Notes: a model not told the origin generated them from the letters alone. Positions 37,465 to 46,753 are shown, numbered from the stretch's first letter. The stretch: DNA of 64,000 nucleotides from Pelagibius sp040217155 (GCA_040217155.1 JAVJNS010000008.1:124001-188000); one strand, 5' to 3'. Program-made: numbers and translations.

Positions 37465-39033
37465 ATGCCCGCCTTTTCCGCCGCCCAGATCACCCGCAAG
37501 CCGGCGGCCCGTTCAGCGCACGGCATCGTTGCCGCGCAGCACCGCCGGGCGGCGGAGATCGGCGCCGAGGTGCTGGCGGCCGGCGGCACCGCGGTGGATG
37601 CGGCCGTCGCCACCTCCTTCGCCATCGGCGTGGTCGAGCCCTGGATGAGCGGGCCGGCGGGCGGTGGCGCGGCGATGCTGTGGCACGCGGCGGAGGGCCG
37701 CGCCGAGGCGCTGTTCTACGGCATGCGCGCGCCGGCGGGGCTCGACCCCGCCGACTTCCCGCTGACCGGGCGCGATTCCAGCGGCGATCTTTTCCCCTGG
37801 AAAGAGGTCGAAGGCGACCGCAACGTCTTGGGCGCCACGTCGGTCGCCGTGCCGGGCCTGGTCGACGGCCTCGGCAAGGCCCACGAACGCTATGGCCGCC
37901 TGCCCTGGAAGGACCTGGTGCAACCGGCGGTGACGCTGGCCAAGGAAGGCTTTCAGGTCGACTGGTACGTGGCCCTGCTGATCGCCGGCGCCGCGCGTTC
38001 CCTGGCCCGCGATGCGGACGCCGCCGCGCGCTTCCTGGAGGACGGCCGGTGGCCGAAGATCGCCAACTGGACCGCGCTCTCCGACCAGCGCATCGACATG
38101 TCGTCCATGGCGCCGAGCCTGCAGGCGATCGCCGACGACGGCCCGCGCGCGCTCTATGACGGCGACCTGGCGGCGGCCCTGGCAAAGGACGTCGAGGCCA
38201 AGGGCGGGGCGTTGCGCCTCGCCGACCTCAACGCCTACCAGGCGGTGTGGCAGGAACCATTGAGCTTCGCCTACCGCGCCGCGCGGCTGCACGTGACGCC
38301 GCACCTCACCGCCGGGCCGACCATCGCCGACGTCTTCTCAAAATTGGAAAACGGCTTCACGCCGGGCGCCCGGCCCGACGGCGCCGCCTATGCCGCCTAT
38401 GCCGCGGCGCTGAATGCCGCCTACGCGCGGCGCTTGGAGAACGACGGCGACAACGAGGACCCACGCGCGCCGGCCTGCACGACGCACTTCTCCGTGGTCG
38501 ACGGCGACGGCAACATGATCGCGGTGACCCAGACCCTGCTGTCGGCCTTCGGGTCGCGGGTGGTGTCGCCTGCCACCGGCCTGCTGCTCAACAACGGCAT
38601 CATGTGGTTCGATCCGGAACCGGGCAGGCCCAACTCGCTGGCCCCCGGCAAGCGCTGCCTGATGAACGTCTGCCCCCTCATCGGCGAGGCGGGCGGCGGG
38701 CGCTTCGCCCTCGGCGCCTCCGGCGGGCGCAAGATCATGCCGGCGGTGGCGCAGCTCGCCTCCTTCCTCACCGACTTCGGCATGGACCTGGACGCGGCTT
38801 TCCATCACCCGCGTATCGATGTTTCCGGCGGCGACGGAGTGATCGCCGACGACAGCCTGGCGCCGCCGATCCTGGCCGCCCTGGCCCGCACCGGCAAGGT
38901 GGTGACGGCGCGGCGCGCGCCCTACCCCTACGCCTTTGCCTGCCCCGCCGGGGTGGCGCGGACGGGAGGCGAAAATTGGGGCGCGACCGAACCCCTGTCG
39001 CCCTGGGGCGACGCCGCGGCGGCGCCGGCCTGA
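37465..39033 (+). CDS. Gamma-glutamyltransferase-family Ntn hydrolase
   Basis: 522 residues from ATG 37465. The large-subunit start has GIVAAQHRRAAEIGAEVLAAGGTAVDAAVA and PWMSGPAGGGAAMLW. The autocleavage site and nucleophile are in CTTHFSVVDGDGNMIAVTQT, with Thr339 predicted as the new N-terminal residue. The late ALGASGGRKIMPAV and ending are typical. The usual GGT lid region looks short. There is no signal peptide, so it may be cytosolic, unlike secreted GGT. It lies just after the insert and was probably next to the M20 gene originally; its substrate may be a gamma-glutamyl or cephalosporin-like amide. Confidence 0.88.
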   Translation: MPAFSAAQITRKPAARSAHGIVAAQHRRAAEIGAEVLAAGGTAVDAAVATSFAIGVVEPWMSGPAGGGAAMLWHAAEGRAEALFYGMRAPAGLDPADFPLTGRDSSGDLFPWKEVEGDRNVLGATSVAVPGLVDGLGKAHERYGRLPWKDLVQPAVTLAKEGFQVDWYVALLIAGAARSLARDADAAARFLEDGRWPKIANWTALSDQRIDMSSMAPSLQAIADDGPRALYDGDLAAALAKDVEAKGGALRLADLNAYQAVWQEPLSFAYRAARLHVTPHLTAGPTIADVFSKLENGFTPGARPDGAAYAAYAAALNAAYARRLENDGDNEDPRAPACTTHFSVVDGDGNMIAVTQTLLSAFGSRVVSPATGLLLNNGIMWFDPEPGRPNSLAPGKRCLMNVCPLIGEAGGGRFALGASGGRKIMPAVAQLASFLTDFGMDLDAAFHHPRIDVSGGDGVIADDSLAPPILAALARTGKVVTARRAPYPYAFACPAGVARTGGENWGATEPLSPWGDAAAAPA

Positions 39034-39044
39034 GGAGAAGGCGT

Positions 39045-39584
39045 TCAGAGATCGCGGCAGAGAATGTGATAGGCGTTCTCGACGAGGCCGGACCGCGGAC
39101 CGGTCGGCGAGCGGCCGAAGCTATAGCGGCTGAATCCCAGAATGAAGTTTATGCCGCCCGACTCGTCGGCCAGCGGCAGCACCAGCCGCTCGGCGTTATA
39201 GAGACTGGTGCCGGCAAGCGCCTCTTCCTTGCCGTAGTGAACCAGCGGCGTGTCGAGGATGGTCTTCCAGATCGACACGATGACATCGTTGTCCCGCGGC
39301 CCGAAGATGTCCTGCGACAGGTGTCCGGCGATGGAGTAGCCCCAGGCGGCGTTGATCTGTTCCCCCGCCAGGCGGCAGATGAAGGTGTCTTCGTCCCGGT
39401 CGTAGAGATAGATCCAGAGATAGGGGAGAAGCCGGTGCACGTTGAGCGGATCGAAGTCCCGCTTGCGTGGGACCAGGGCGCCGGACCGGGCGGCACGCCA
39501 AGCCTCCAGAAAATCGGTGACTTCGCGGCTTGGCGCCGGAAGCTCTTGGACTCCGGAGACGATACTGAGGGCGTCAACGCGCAT
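39045..39584 (-). CDS. PAS_5-type single-domain sensor protein
   Basis: 179 residues from ATG 39584 (MRVDALSIVSGVQELP). The pattern FLEAWRAARSGALVPRKRDFDPLNVHRLLPYLWIYLYDRDEDTFICRLAGEQINAAWGYSIAGHLSQDIF is typical of the alphaproteobacterial PAS_5 family, which stands alone without an output domain. These proteins are thought to sense small ligands or redox state; no function is established. It converges on the GGT-family gene with 11 bp between stops. A paralogue lies at 54603-55103. Confidence 0.82.
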   Translation of the reverse strand: MRVDALSIVSGVQELPAPSREVTDFLEAWRAARSGALVPRKRDFDPLNVHRLLPYLWIYLYDRDEDTFICRLAGEQINAAWGYSIAGHLSQDIFGPRDNDVIVSIWKTILDTPLVHYGKEEALAGTSLYNAERLVLPLADESGGINFILGFSRYSFGRSPTGPRSGLVENAYHILCRDL

Positions 39585-39717
39585 ACACCCGGCCCGCCTC
39601 CAATCCATCCCGCCGCTGTTCGAGCCGTCGATTATAGCCGGAGGATCCGCCGTCCATGCAGTAGAAATGCCTGCTGGGATCTTCGCCGGAAAAGCTGGAT
39701 GATCCGTCACACACCAG

Positions 39718-39764
39718 AAAAAAACACCGGGCCGCATCAACCTGCCGGCCAATGCAACCCGGTG
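39718..39764 (-). terminator. Probable intrinsic terminator of the OmpA-family gene
   Basis: An inverted repeat caccggg (39725-39731) / cccggtg (39758-39764) encloses a 26-nt loop. On the minus strand it is followed by a run of seven T residues (A-run 39718-39724). It sits 62 bp beyond the OmpA-family stop, as expected for that transcript's end. Confidence 0.7.
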
Positions 39765-39825
39765 CGGGTCGTACCCTGCGCTCAGCCTGCCGTCACGGCG
39801 GTCGAGAGACGTCCGTCCAACGGAA

Positions 39826-40767
39826 CTACTGGCTGACCGGCACTTCTTCCGCGTACATGCCGCGGGCGACGATCTCGACCCGGCGGTTGGCCTGCTCAGG
39901 AACGCCGTCCGGCGTCACGACAGCCGGCTCGCTTTCGCCCTTGGCGGCGGTCTTCAGTTCCTCGAGATCCCCCACCGTGATCCCCTCTCGGATCAGGGCG
40001 GCCCTCACGGCCTCGGCACGGGCGTCGGACAGCTTGACATTGTAGCCGCTGGGGCCGGCCCGGTCGGCATGGCCCTCGACGAAAACAACGACGTCCTGAA
40101 GACCCTTCATCTGGGCCACGAAGCTGTCGATCTTGGCCTGCTCGGCCTGCATCACATCGGCCTTGTCGAACTGGAAGAACAGCACGGCTTTGGCCAGCTC
40201 CTCGCCGATCACCATGCGGGTCTCCGGCACCGGCGCCGGCTCGGGCGCGACTTCGGCCACTGTCAAGGCACCCTGCAGCTTGGCGAGGGCAATGCCGAAT
40301 TCCTCCTTGCAGGCGGCGATGTGCGCCGGCTGATGGCCTTCTTCCTGTTGCTCGACCCAGCAGTCGTACTTGGCCTGGGCGATCGCCGCGGCCTCCGGCG
40401 CCTTTTCCCGGCCACCCCCGGTGAGGGCCGACAGCAGATCGCCGCGCGCGGTTTTCAGCTCCGCCATATGGGCGGCGTCGATATCCCAATTCGCGGGATC
40501 TTCAGGCTGGACCGACTGGCGGTCGGCCGCGGCCAGAGCCTTCTCGGCAAAGTGATCGGCGTCGATCCAGTCATACATCTGGTCCGCCTCGAAGAGGAAG
40601 AAGTCCCGGTATTCGCGCGCAAGATAGCCGTCGAAAGACTGCTCCTGCGCCGGCAGCGCCCGGGCCCTGTCCATCTCGTCTCCGTAGAGAAAGACGGCGT
40701 TCGCCGCACCACTGCTCATAACGACAAAGCTGGCGGCAACGCCACCCATCAAGATTTTACGCAACAT
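39826..40767 (-). CDS. OmpA-family periplasmic/outer-membrane protein
   Basis: 313 residues with a signal peptide (MLRKILMGGVAASFVVMSSGAANA). Residues about 25-195 are alpha-helical with many Glu and Gln and no beta-barrel pattern. The C-terminal OmpA domain (about 205-300) shows FFQFDKADVMQAEQAKIDSF, VEGHADRAGPSGYNVKLSDARAEAV and QANRRVEIVARG, the peptidoglycan-binding core. It should anchor to cell-wall peptide in the periplasm. GGAGAG precedes the start. Confidence 0.9.
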   Translation of the reverse strand: MLRKILMGGVAASFVVMSSGAANAVFLYGDEMDRARALPAQEQSFDGYLAREYRDFFLFEADQMYDWIDADHFAEKALAAADRQSVQPEDPANWDIDAAHMAELKTARGDLLSALTGGGREKAPEAAAIAQAKYDCWVEQQEEGHQPAHIAACKEEFGIALAKLQGALTVAEVAPEPAPVPETRMVIGEELAKAVLFFQFDKADVMQAEQAKIDSFVAQMKGLQDVVVFVEGHADRAGPSGYNVKLSDARAEAVRAALIREGITVGDLEELKTAAKGESEPAVVTPDGVPEQANRRVEIVARGMYAEEVPVSQ

Positions 40768-41193
40768 ATTTCTCTCTCCTTCGATTGCTAACTCACTTGT
40801 CCAGGGAGTCTGGCGGTGGCGCGGGGCAACAGAACCCCCGGCCCGGCGAACTCCGCCAGAACAACCCTTCGGTTGGGCCTGCGCAGAACCGCGGGATCAG
40901 CCAGTCGGCGTGGAAATCGCACCCCCGCAAGAACAAACCGCTTCACCAAAACTCTCTAGGCGCTCGCTGTGTCCATTGAATAAACCCGCCACAAGCGGAA
41001 AGGTTCCATAGTTTCTTTAAGCCAAGAAAAGACGTTCTCTGTGAGATCGGAATGACGCCGGCATGTCGGCCGGCGCCGGCGCCAACCGAATGCGCCAAAG
41101 CCGGCGGCGGCCGCGCCGCCAATTGATTCAGCGCAAAGCGGGACTCCGACAAGAGATCAATACTGGCGAAGATCTCACAGGAGGTTCAATCCA
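40768..41193. other. Intergenic region without a gene
   Basis: This 426-bp divergent gap lies between the OmpA-family gene and the DUF6455 gene. Reading frames here are short and lack start signals. The segment 40960-41040 is AT-rich and probably holds promoters, but none is assigned with confidence. Confidence 0.4.
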
Positions 41194-41451
41194 ATGAGGA
41201 GATTTCTCGCCCGGCTGGAGACCCACAGCAAATTCTTGGGCCGGATGATGAATCGCTGCGGCGTCGATCCGGTGCGCCTGGCGCAAGACCGCTGCGGCGC
41301 CACACTCACCTCGGTCGCGCGCGCCTGCATGGCCTGCGGGCGCACCGAAAGCTGCCGGCGCTGGCTCGACGCCGCCGAACGCGATTCCGTCAACACGCCG
41401 CCGTCCTTCTGCCCCAACGCGCAGCGCTTCAAGGCACTGCGCGAGGGCTGA
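41194..41451 (+). CDS. DUF6455-type small Cys protein
   Basis: 85 residues after a strong AGGAGG site. The C-terminal half contains ARACMACGRTESCRRWLDAAE, a CxxC-x5-C set, followed by PPSFCPNAQRF, matching the small DUF6455 family of alphaproteobacteria. The spaced Cys suggest a metal or Fe-S site. Function is unknown. It has no operon partner: the next gene converges on it. Confidence 0.8.
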   Translation: MRRFLARLETHSKFLGRMMNRCGVDPVRLAQDRCGATLTSVARACMACGRTESCRRWLDAAERDSVNTPPSFCPNAQRFKALREG

Positions 41452-41471
41452 GCCGGTTCCGTGCCCGCGGC

Positions 41472-42905
41472 TCAGCGCACCAGGATGTTGCGGAACTGCC
41501 AGGGGTCGCTGCTGTCGACATCCTCGGGGAAAAACCCGAGCCGGTCGCTAAGCGGGGTCCAGTCGGTGTAGACGCCGGTTACCGGGCCGAGATAGGGCCG
41601 CTGCACCTGGAGGCAGCGCGCGTGGTCCATCTCGTCGGTCTCGACGATCCCCGCCTCGGGGTTTTCCAGCGCCCAGACGATGCCGGCGAGCACCGCCGAG
41701 GAAACCTGCAGGCCGGTCGCGTTCTGATAGGGCGCGAGGTTGCGGGTTTCGCGGATCGACAGCTGCGAGCCATACCAGTAGGCATTCCTGGCATGGCCGA
41801 AGAGCAGCACGCCGAGTTCGTCGATGCCGTCGATGATCTCGTGTTCGTCGAGGATCTTGTGAACCTCCGGCGTCTTGCCGCCGCGCCCGAACATCTCGTG
41901 CAGACTGAGCACCGCAACGTCGGCCGGGTGATAGGCGTAGTGGCAGGTCGGCCGGAAGGTCACCTCACCGCCCTCGCGCACCGTGAAGTAGTCGGCGATT
42001 GAAATCGCCTCGTTGTGAGTGACGAGGTAGCCGTACTGCGCCTGCGCCGTCGGCGTCCAGCTGCGCACCCGGGTGTCGGCGCCGGGCTGCAGCAGGTAGA
42101 TGGCCGCCTGCGGTCCGTCGTCGAAGCCGCGCGCGTTGTCGGGCATCCAGGTCTCGTGGGTGCCCCAGCCAAGCTCGGCCGGCTGCTGCCCCTCGGAGAT
42201 GAAACCCTCAACCGACCAGGTGTTCCAGAACTGGTTCATCGGCCGCGGCTCGCGGGCACGCTGGGTATCGCGCTCGGCGATGTGGACGCCCTTGACCCCG
42301 AGGCGCTGCATCAGCCGCGCCCAGTCCTCGCGGCTCTGCGGCGCGGCGGCGTCGACGCCGGTATCGGCGGCAATGTTGAGCAGCGCCGCCTTGACGAACC
42401 AGGAGACCATGCCCGGATTGGCGCCGCAGCAGGAGACCGCGGTGGTGCCGCCAGGTTGGCGCGCCTTTTCCCGGCGCACTGTCTGGCGCAGCGCATAGTT
42501 GGTGCGCGCCGCCGGGTCGGCGCCGGCGTCGAAATAGAAGCCGGCCCAGGGCTCGACCACGGTGTCGATGTAGAGCGCGCCGAGCTCGCGGCACAGCTTC
42601 ATCATGTCGAGCGACGAGACGTCGACCGAGAGGTTGACGCAGAAGCCGAGACCTTCCCCGGCGGTCAGCAGCGGCGTCAGCAGATCCCGATAGTTGTCAG
42701 GCGTCACCGCCGCGTGGATGAAACGGATGCCGCGCTCGTCGAGCAGGGCCTTGTCGCCGTCGTCCGGGGCGACGACCACGAAGCGGCTGCTGTCGAAATC
42801 GAAGTGGCGCTCGATCAGCGGCAGGGTGCCGCGGCCGATGGAGCCGAAGCCGATCATCACGATCGGGCCGCTGATGGCGCCGTAGTCGGGCCAGGGTGTG
42901 GTCAT
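41472..42905 (-). CDS. hss: Homospermidine synthase
   Basis: 477 residues. A Rossmann NAD-binding start (GPIVMIGFGSIGRGTLPLIERHF) is followed by HAAVTPDNYRDLL, NLSVDVSSLDMMKLCRE and YIDTVVEPWAGFYFD, all characteristic of bacterial homospermidine synthases of the saccharopine-dehydrogenase fold. The enzyme joins two putrescines, or putrescine and spermidine, using NAD+ to give sym-homospermidine. The ornithine decarboxylase encoded at 43686-44816 makes the putrescine, so the two form a short polyamine pathway. Confidence 0.94.
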   Translation of the reverse strand: MTTPWPDYGAISGPIVMIGFGSIGRGTLPLIERHFDFDSSRFVVVAPDDGDKALLDERGIRFIHAAVTPDNYRDLLTPLLTAGEGLGFCVNLSVDVSSLDMMKLCRELGALYIDTVVEPWAGFYFDAGADPAARTNYALRQTVRREKARQPGGTTAVSCCGANPGMVSWFVKAALLNIAADTGVDAAAPQSREDWARLMQRLGVKGVHIAERDTQRAREPRPMNQFWNTWSVEGFISEGQQPAELGWGTHETWMPDNARGFDDGPQAAIYLLQPGADTRVRSWTPTAQAQYGYLVTHNEAISIADYFTVREGGEVTFRPTCHYAYHPADVAVLSLHEMFGRGGKTPEVHKILDEHEIIDGIDELGVLLFGHARNAYWYGSQLSIRETRNLAPYQNATGLQVSSAVLAGIVWALENPEAGIVETDEMDHARCLQVQRPYLGPVTGVYTDWTPLSDRLGFFPEDVDSSDPWQFRNILVR

Positions 42906-43004
42906 GGCGAAATCTCCCCGCTTTTTTTCGGGCCGCTTCGATCCGGGCCCTTCGCTCTCCAGGATGGCCGGTGCCGTGGCCGGCAGCTTGCGCGATCTGC
43001 CGCG

Positions 43005-43505
43005 TCAGATCAAAGAGGTTTGGGCAGCGGCGCCAGGACCGACGGCCCCGCTGGCGCGGGAGCGATCGACTCCGTTGAAGAACGGTTGCCATGCGCCGCC
43101 CGCCCGCACCAGGCCGCTTGCCTCGGCCAGGGCATCGGGGCGCAGTTCGTGGCCGAGGAAGCGGCGGCGTTCGACCGGGCCGGGCAGCTCCAGCCGGTGG
43201 GTCAGCGCGGCGCTGAAGCCGAAGCGGCCATAGTAGGGCGCGTCGCTGACCAGCAGCACGGCACCATAACCGGTCGGCGCCGCGCGGTTGAGGGCGCGGC
43301 GCAGCAAGGCGCCGCCAATGTCCTCACCCTGCCGCTCCGGTGCCACCGCCAGCGGCCCGAGCAACAGCAGGCCGTGACTCCCCATGGCCTCGACCTCCCA
43401 CAGCCGCAGCGTGCCGACCAGCCGGCCGCCGTCGCGGGCGGCGAGCGCCGGCATCACCCGGCGCCTCCGCGTCGATCGTCGGCATCGACCGAAGCCCGCC
43501 GGCAC
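43005..43505 (-). CDS. GNAT acetyltransferase, possibly N-terminally damaged
   Basis: The clear part runs from about residue 18: MPALAARDGGRLVGTLRLWEVEA, LLLLGPLAVAPERQGEDIGGALLRRAL (acetyl-CoA motif) and YGAVLLVSDAPYYGRFGFSAALT, which match a common alphaproteobacterial GNAT family. Homologues have about 45 more residues in front with an AFGPgR motif. Here pieces resembling that front end occur in other frames just upstream. The gene may be frameshifted or start at GTG 43505 with a shortened domain. It lies between the ornithine decarboxylase and homospermidine synthase genes, but a polyamine substrate is only a guess. Confidence 0.6.
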   Translation of the reverse strand: MPAGFGRCRRSTRRRRVMPALAARDGGRLVGTLRLWEVEAMGSHGLLLLGPLAVAPERQGEDIGGALLRRALNRAAPTGYGAVLLVSDAPYYGRFGFSAALTHRLELPGPVERRRFLGHELRPDALAEASGLVRAGGAWQPFFNGVDRSRASGAVGPGAAAQTSLI

Positions 43506-43685
43506 TGGCGCAAAGCCGCCCGGGGCCCAAAGGCCCTGGCGGGTTTGCGAGCGGCGGGCGCCCGCGGCGTCGGCAGGCTTGCCCGATGCGCCGCGTCGCC
43601 CGGGGAACTTCAGGGGGCGCCTGCCTCCTGACGGATCGCCGCACCGCTCGAAAACAGAATTGAGTCAAATTGGGCGCAAAGCGCT

Positions 43686-44816
43686 TTAAATGACGACCGA
43701 CTTCAGCGGCGCGAAGCCGTTGAAGCCGACCGAGGCATAGGTGGTGGTATAGGCGCCGGTGCCCTCGATCAGCAGCTCGTCACCGATCTCCAGCGACAGC
43801 GGCAGCAGGTAGGGCGTCTTTTCGTAGAGCACATCGGCGGAATCGCAGGTCGGGCCGGCCAGCACGCAGGGGCCGGCCTGGCCGCCGTCGCGCGGGCTGC
43901 GGATCGGATAGCGGATCGCCTCGTCCATGGTCTCGGCCAGGCCGCCGAACTTGCCGATGTCGAGGTAGACCCAGCGCAGTTCCTCGGCGGGGTCCTTGCG
44001 GGACACCAGCACCACCTCGGTCTTCAAAATGCCGGCCGAGCCGACCATGCCGCGGCCCGGCTCGATGATGGTCTCCGGCGGGCGGTTGCCGAAATGACGT
44101 AGGATCGACTCGCGGATCGCCAGGCCATAGCGCTGCGCCGCCGGCTCGTCGCCGCGGTAGCGGGCCGGAAAGCCGCCACCCAGGTTCACCAGGGTGAGGC
44201 GGATACCGCGCTCGGCCATGGTGCGGAAGATGACCCCGGCGCTGGCCACCGCCGCGTCCCAGGCCTCAGTGTTGCGCTGCTGCGAGCCGACATGAAAGGA
44301 GATGCCGGCGGCGACCAGGCCGGCGCGGTGGGCCGCCTCGAGCACGGCCGGCGCATGCTCCGGCGTGCAGCCGAACTTGCGCGACAGCGGCCAGTCGGCG
44401 CCGGCGCCGTCGCAGAGGATACGGCAGAAAACACGGGCGCCGGGCGCGGCGCGGGCGACCTTCTTCACTTCCTCGATGCAGTCGACGGCGAAGAGGCCGA
44501 CGCCGAGGCGGTGCGCGGTGGCGATATCGCGCTCCTTCTTGATGGTGTTGCCGTAGGAGATGCGCTCGGGCGTCGCGCCGGCGGCCAGCGCCGCCTCGAT
44601 TTCGACCGGCGAAGCGCAGTCGAAGCAGGAGCCGAGCGCCACCAGCGCGGTGAGGATCTCCGGCGCCGGATTGGCCTTCATGGCATAGAAAATGCGGCTG
44701 TCGGGCAGCGCGCGCTCGAAGGCCAGGTAGTTCTGGCGCACTTCTTCCAGGTCGACGACGAGGCAGGGGCCCTCGGGGCGGGCGCTGCGCAGGTATTCGC
44801 GAAGGCGGTCGGTCAT
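43686..44816 (-). CDS. Ornithine decarboxylase (fold III, eukaryotic-type)
   Basis: 376 residues from ATG 44816. PLP lysine in FYAMKANP (Lys47), FDCASPVEIEAAL, the SFHVGSQQ loop, NLGGGFPARY, EPGRGMVGSAG, and the second-subunit active site GPTCDSADVLYEK with its Cys. This is the alanine-racemase-fold ODC/lysine decarboxylase family. Use of ornithine is favoured by the nearby homospermidine synthase, which needs putrescine. The ribosome-binding GGGAG lies inside a CGGG-agat-CCCG palindrome, and a long leader precedes the gene. Confidence 0.92.
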   Translation of the reverse strand: MTDRLREYLRSARPEGPCLVVDLEEVRQNYLAFERALPDSRIFYAMKANPAPEILTALVALGSCFDCASPVEIEAALAAGATPERISYGNTIKKERDIATAHRLGVGLFAVDCIEEVKKVARAAPGARVFCRILCDGAGADWPLSRKFGCTPEHAPAVLEAAHRAGLVAAGISFHVGSQQRNTEAWDAAVASAGVIFRTMAERGIRLTLVNLGGGFPARYRGDEPAAQRYGLAIRESILRHFGNRPPETIIEPGRGMVGSAGILKTEVVLVSRKDPAEELRWVYLDIGKFGGLAETMDEAIRYPIRSPRDGGQAGPCVLAGPTCDSADVLYEKTPYLLPLSLEIGDELLIEGTGAYTTTYASVGFNGFAPLKSVVI

Positions 44817-45178
44817 CGGGATCTCCCGTAAAAACAACATCCAACAAGAGCCGACGCCGAAATGGGAGGTCCGCCGCTGTGGAGACGGCGGCCCGATGCG
44901 GTAGCGGCCGTCGCGCGGTCACGCCAATGCCCGGCGTGGTCGTCGCGACCCTCAAGTGCTGCCTTGGATTGGAACGGGAGACCCGGTCCGCACGACTGGC
45001 AAGGAAGTAGCTGCCTCTTCAGTAACCCCGGCGGGTGGATAGCCGGCAGAGACCAAAAAAGCCCTCTACGTCGTTGCTTTAAGCCGCTCGGCCCTCCGAA
45101 GCCTTGGAGAGCCCCGCCGTTCCGGCTTTCAAGCCGGTGGGCGTCGTGGGAGCGACCACGGGCACGTGCGAATTTGGG
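44817..45178 (-). promoter_or_regulatory. Long leader of ornithine decarboxylase, candidate speF-type RNA element
   Basis: About 360 nt separate the predicted promoter (45186-45214) from the start codon, with no gene inside. Several inverted repeats occur, such as ccggctttcaagccgg at 45122-45137, a T-run after a GC stretch near 45055-45066, and the SD-covering palindrome at 44817-44828. Alphaproteobacterial ornithine decarboxylase genes are known to carry the conserved speF RNA motif in this position. Identity with that motif is inferred from context and was not tested against a covariance model. Confidence 0.45.
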
Positions 45179-45185
45179 CAGGGGG

Positions 45186-45214
45186 TAAATAGGCCGGAAC
45201 GGATTTCGGCGCAA
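45186..45214 (-). promoter_or_regulatory. Sigma70-type promoter for ornithine decarboxylase
   Basis: On the minus strand TTGCGC (45209-45214) and TATTTA (45186-45191) are spaced by exactly 17 bp, with C before both hexamers as in alphaproteobacterial promoters. It points at the ornithine decarboxylase gene and would start RNA near 45178. Confidence 0.55.
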
Positions 45215-45455
45215 GAGGGTTTTTTCAGTTTTTTCGCTGCCGGATTAAGGGTTTGTTCATCGGCGGCGACAGGCCCCGCGGGGCCACGGCGGCGGGACCG
45301 CATGCGGAGCGGCAAAGCCAGCGGTCGTCGGCACCGGCAGAGCGCAGGAGACCTTTGGACTGCGCTGTAGCATTGCACAAGCGAGTTGGACGGAGGTTTC
45401 GATGGCGGCGGCGCCTGCCGTGGCGCACGCGGGCGACAAGCACATCGGGCTGCCG
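45215..45455. other. Intergenic region without a supported gene
   Basis: This 241-bp gap lies between the ornithine decarboxylase promoter and the end of the DUF6629-like gene. Frames are short and composition-driven. A palindromic core ggccccgcggggcc occurs near 45280-45293, but it has no T-run in either direction. Confidence 0.35.
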
Positions 45456-46142
45456 CTAGACGAAGAGCACCGGGCATTCCCGGGCGCACTTGTTGCGCAG
45501 GATGATGTAGATCAGGTGCAGAGTCCCAAGCCCGGCGAGCAGGCAGAAAAACGAGATATAGGCATAGCGCAACAGCAAGGCATCGACGGTAACCACCGCA
45601 ATGAGGGTGAGGCCGAAATATTTGACATGCAGGTATCTCGACAGCAGCGGCGGCACGATGATCAGGAACAGATAGATCACGTAGGTCAGCTCGCGTGGCA
45701 TCAGGTAGTCGAGCAGCATGGTGCCTTCATAAGCCAGCGAATCCTGATTAATCGTTACACTGACCCAGTCGGGATTCACCACATGCGGCACATAGAGCGC
45801 TATTCCAAAGGCGGTGCCGATCAGCGCAAAGGCCAGGAACAGGGTCTTGCGGGGGCTGTCGGGCGGCTCCAGCACGTAGACCGAGAAGGGAATCCAAATC
45901 GGCCACATGAACCAAGTGAAGAAGATGAAGCCCAACGCGCCCCAAAGGACCATGAAGGGGTCGCTGGTGTTCATGCCCACCCAGACATTGCCTTCCAAGA
46001 ATTGTTGGGCACCGGCAAAGAGCGGCATCAACGCGATCGGCAGATACCGCGTGTTGATGTTCCAGGCCCTCCAACTGGCAAAAGCTCCGCCACTAACCAG
46101 AAAGCCGCTGGCGGCGAAGCTGACGGGAGCTGAAAGGCACAT
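45456..46142 (-). CDS. DUF6629-like multi-pass membrane protein
   Basis: 228 residues from ATG 46142 with GAGG upstream. It opens MCLSAPVSFAASGFLVSGG, close to the MCFSAxASF start typical of DUF6629 proteins, then YLPIALMPLFAGAQQFLEGNVW, another family hallmark. Seven or so membrane helices follow, ending in a short Cys-containing tail. Function is unknown. Earlier in-frame Met codons were rejected because the family start is so distinctive. It lies alone between tRNA-Lys and the polyamine genes. Confidence 0.8.
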   Translation of the reverse strand: MCLSAPVSFAASGFLVSGGAFASWRAWNINTRYLPIALMPLFAGAQQFLEGNVWVGMNTSDPFMVLWGALGFIFFTWFMWPIWIPFSVYVLEPPDSPRKTLFLAFALIGTAFGIALYVPHVVNPDWVSVTINQDSLAYEGTMLLDYLMPRELTYVIYLFLIIVPPLLSRYLHVKYFGLTLIAVVTVDALLLRYAYISFFCLLAGLGTLHLIYIILRNKCARECPVLFV

Positions 46143-46422
46143 GGATCCTCTGATCCTGGAAGTTGGGGATGCGAACGACGCCGTCATCATGATGGCCTGA
46201 ACTTGCGTGCCGCGGTAGCCAATTTCCCGAAAAAATCCCGAACTGCGGGCAGTCGCCCAAAGTTCGACCTGATTCAGGAAAGAAACCAAACCTCAGAGGC
46301 GGGAAGCGCCGTCATTTGAGGGGAATCGAGGACATTCGCCGACGGCAACGACACCCGTGACCGGTCCCCTCGCGGGGTCAATGCCCGTTAACCGAATATC
46401 TTGATGCCATTCCTGGGGAAAA

Positions 46423-46498
<76 letters not shown>

Positions 46499-46753
46499 CC
46501 AAAAGAACCACCTGGCCACCGCTTCGGCCGCGCCGCCCGACCTGAACCGGATCCTTCGGAATTCGCTGATTTCCGCGGTCCATTGCCCCGGTCAGGGACG
46601 GCAATACCCGACCGGAAAAACGGCAGTACCGCCGGGATGCGGGGTGATAACAAGTCCCAAAGGGTTTGTCGAGGCCTAAGGGCGAAAAACCCGCCCTGTC
46701 ACAAACGGCGCGCCCGGCCCCGGGAATCACGCTGAGAAAGCGCCTGGAAGTCT

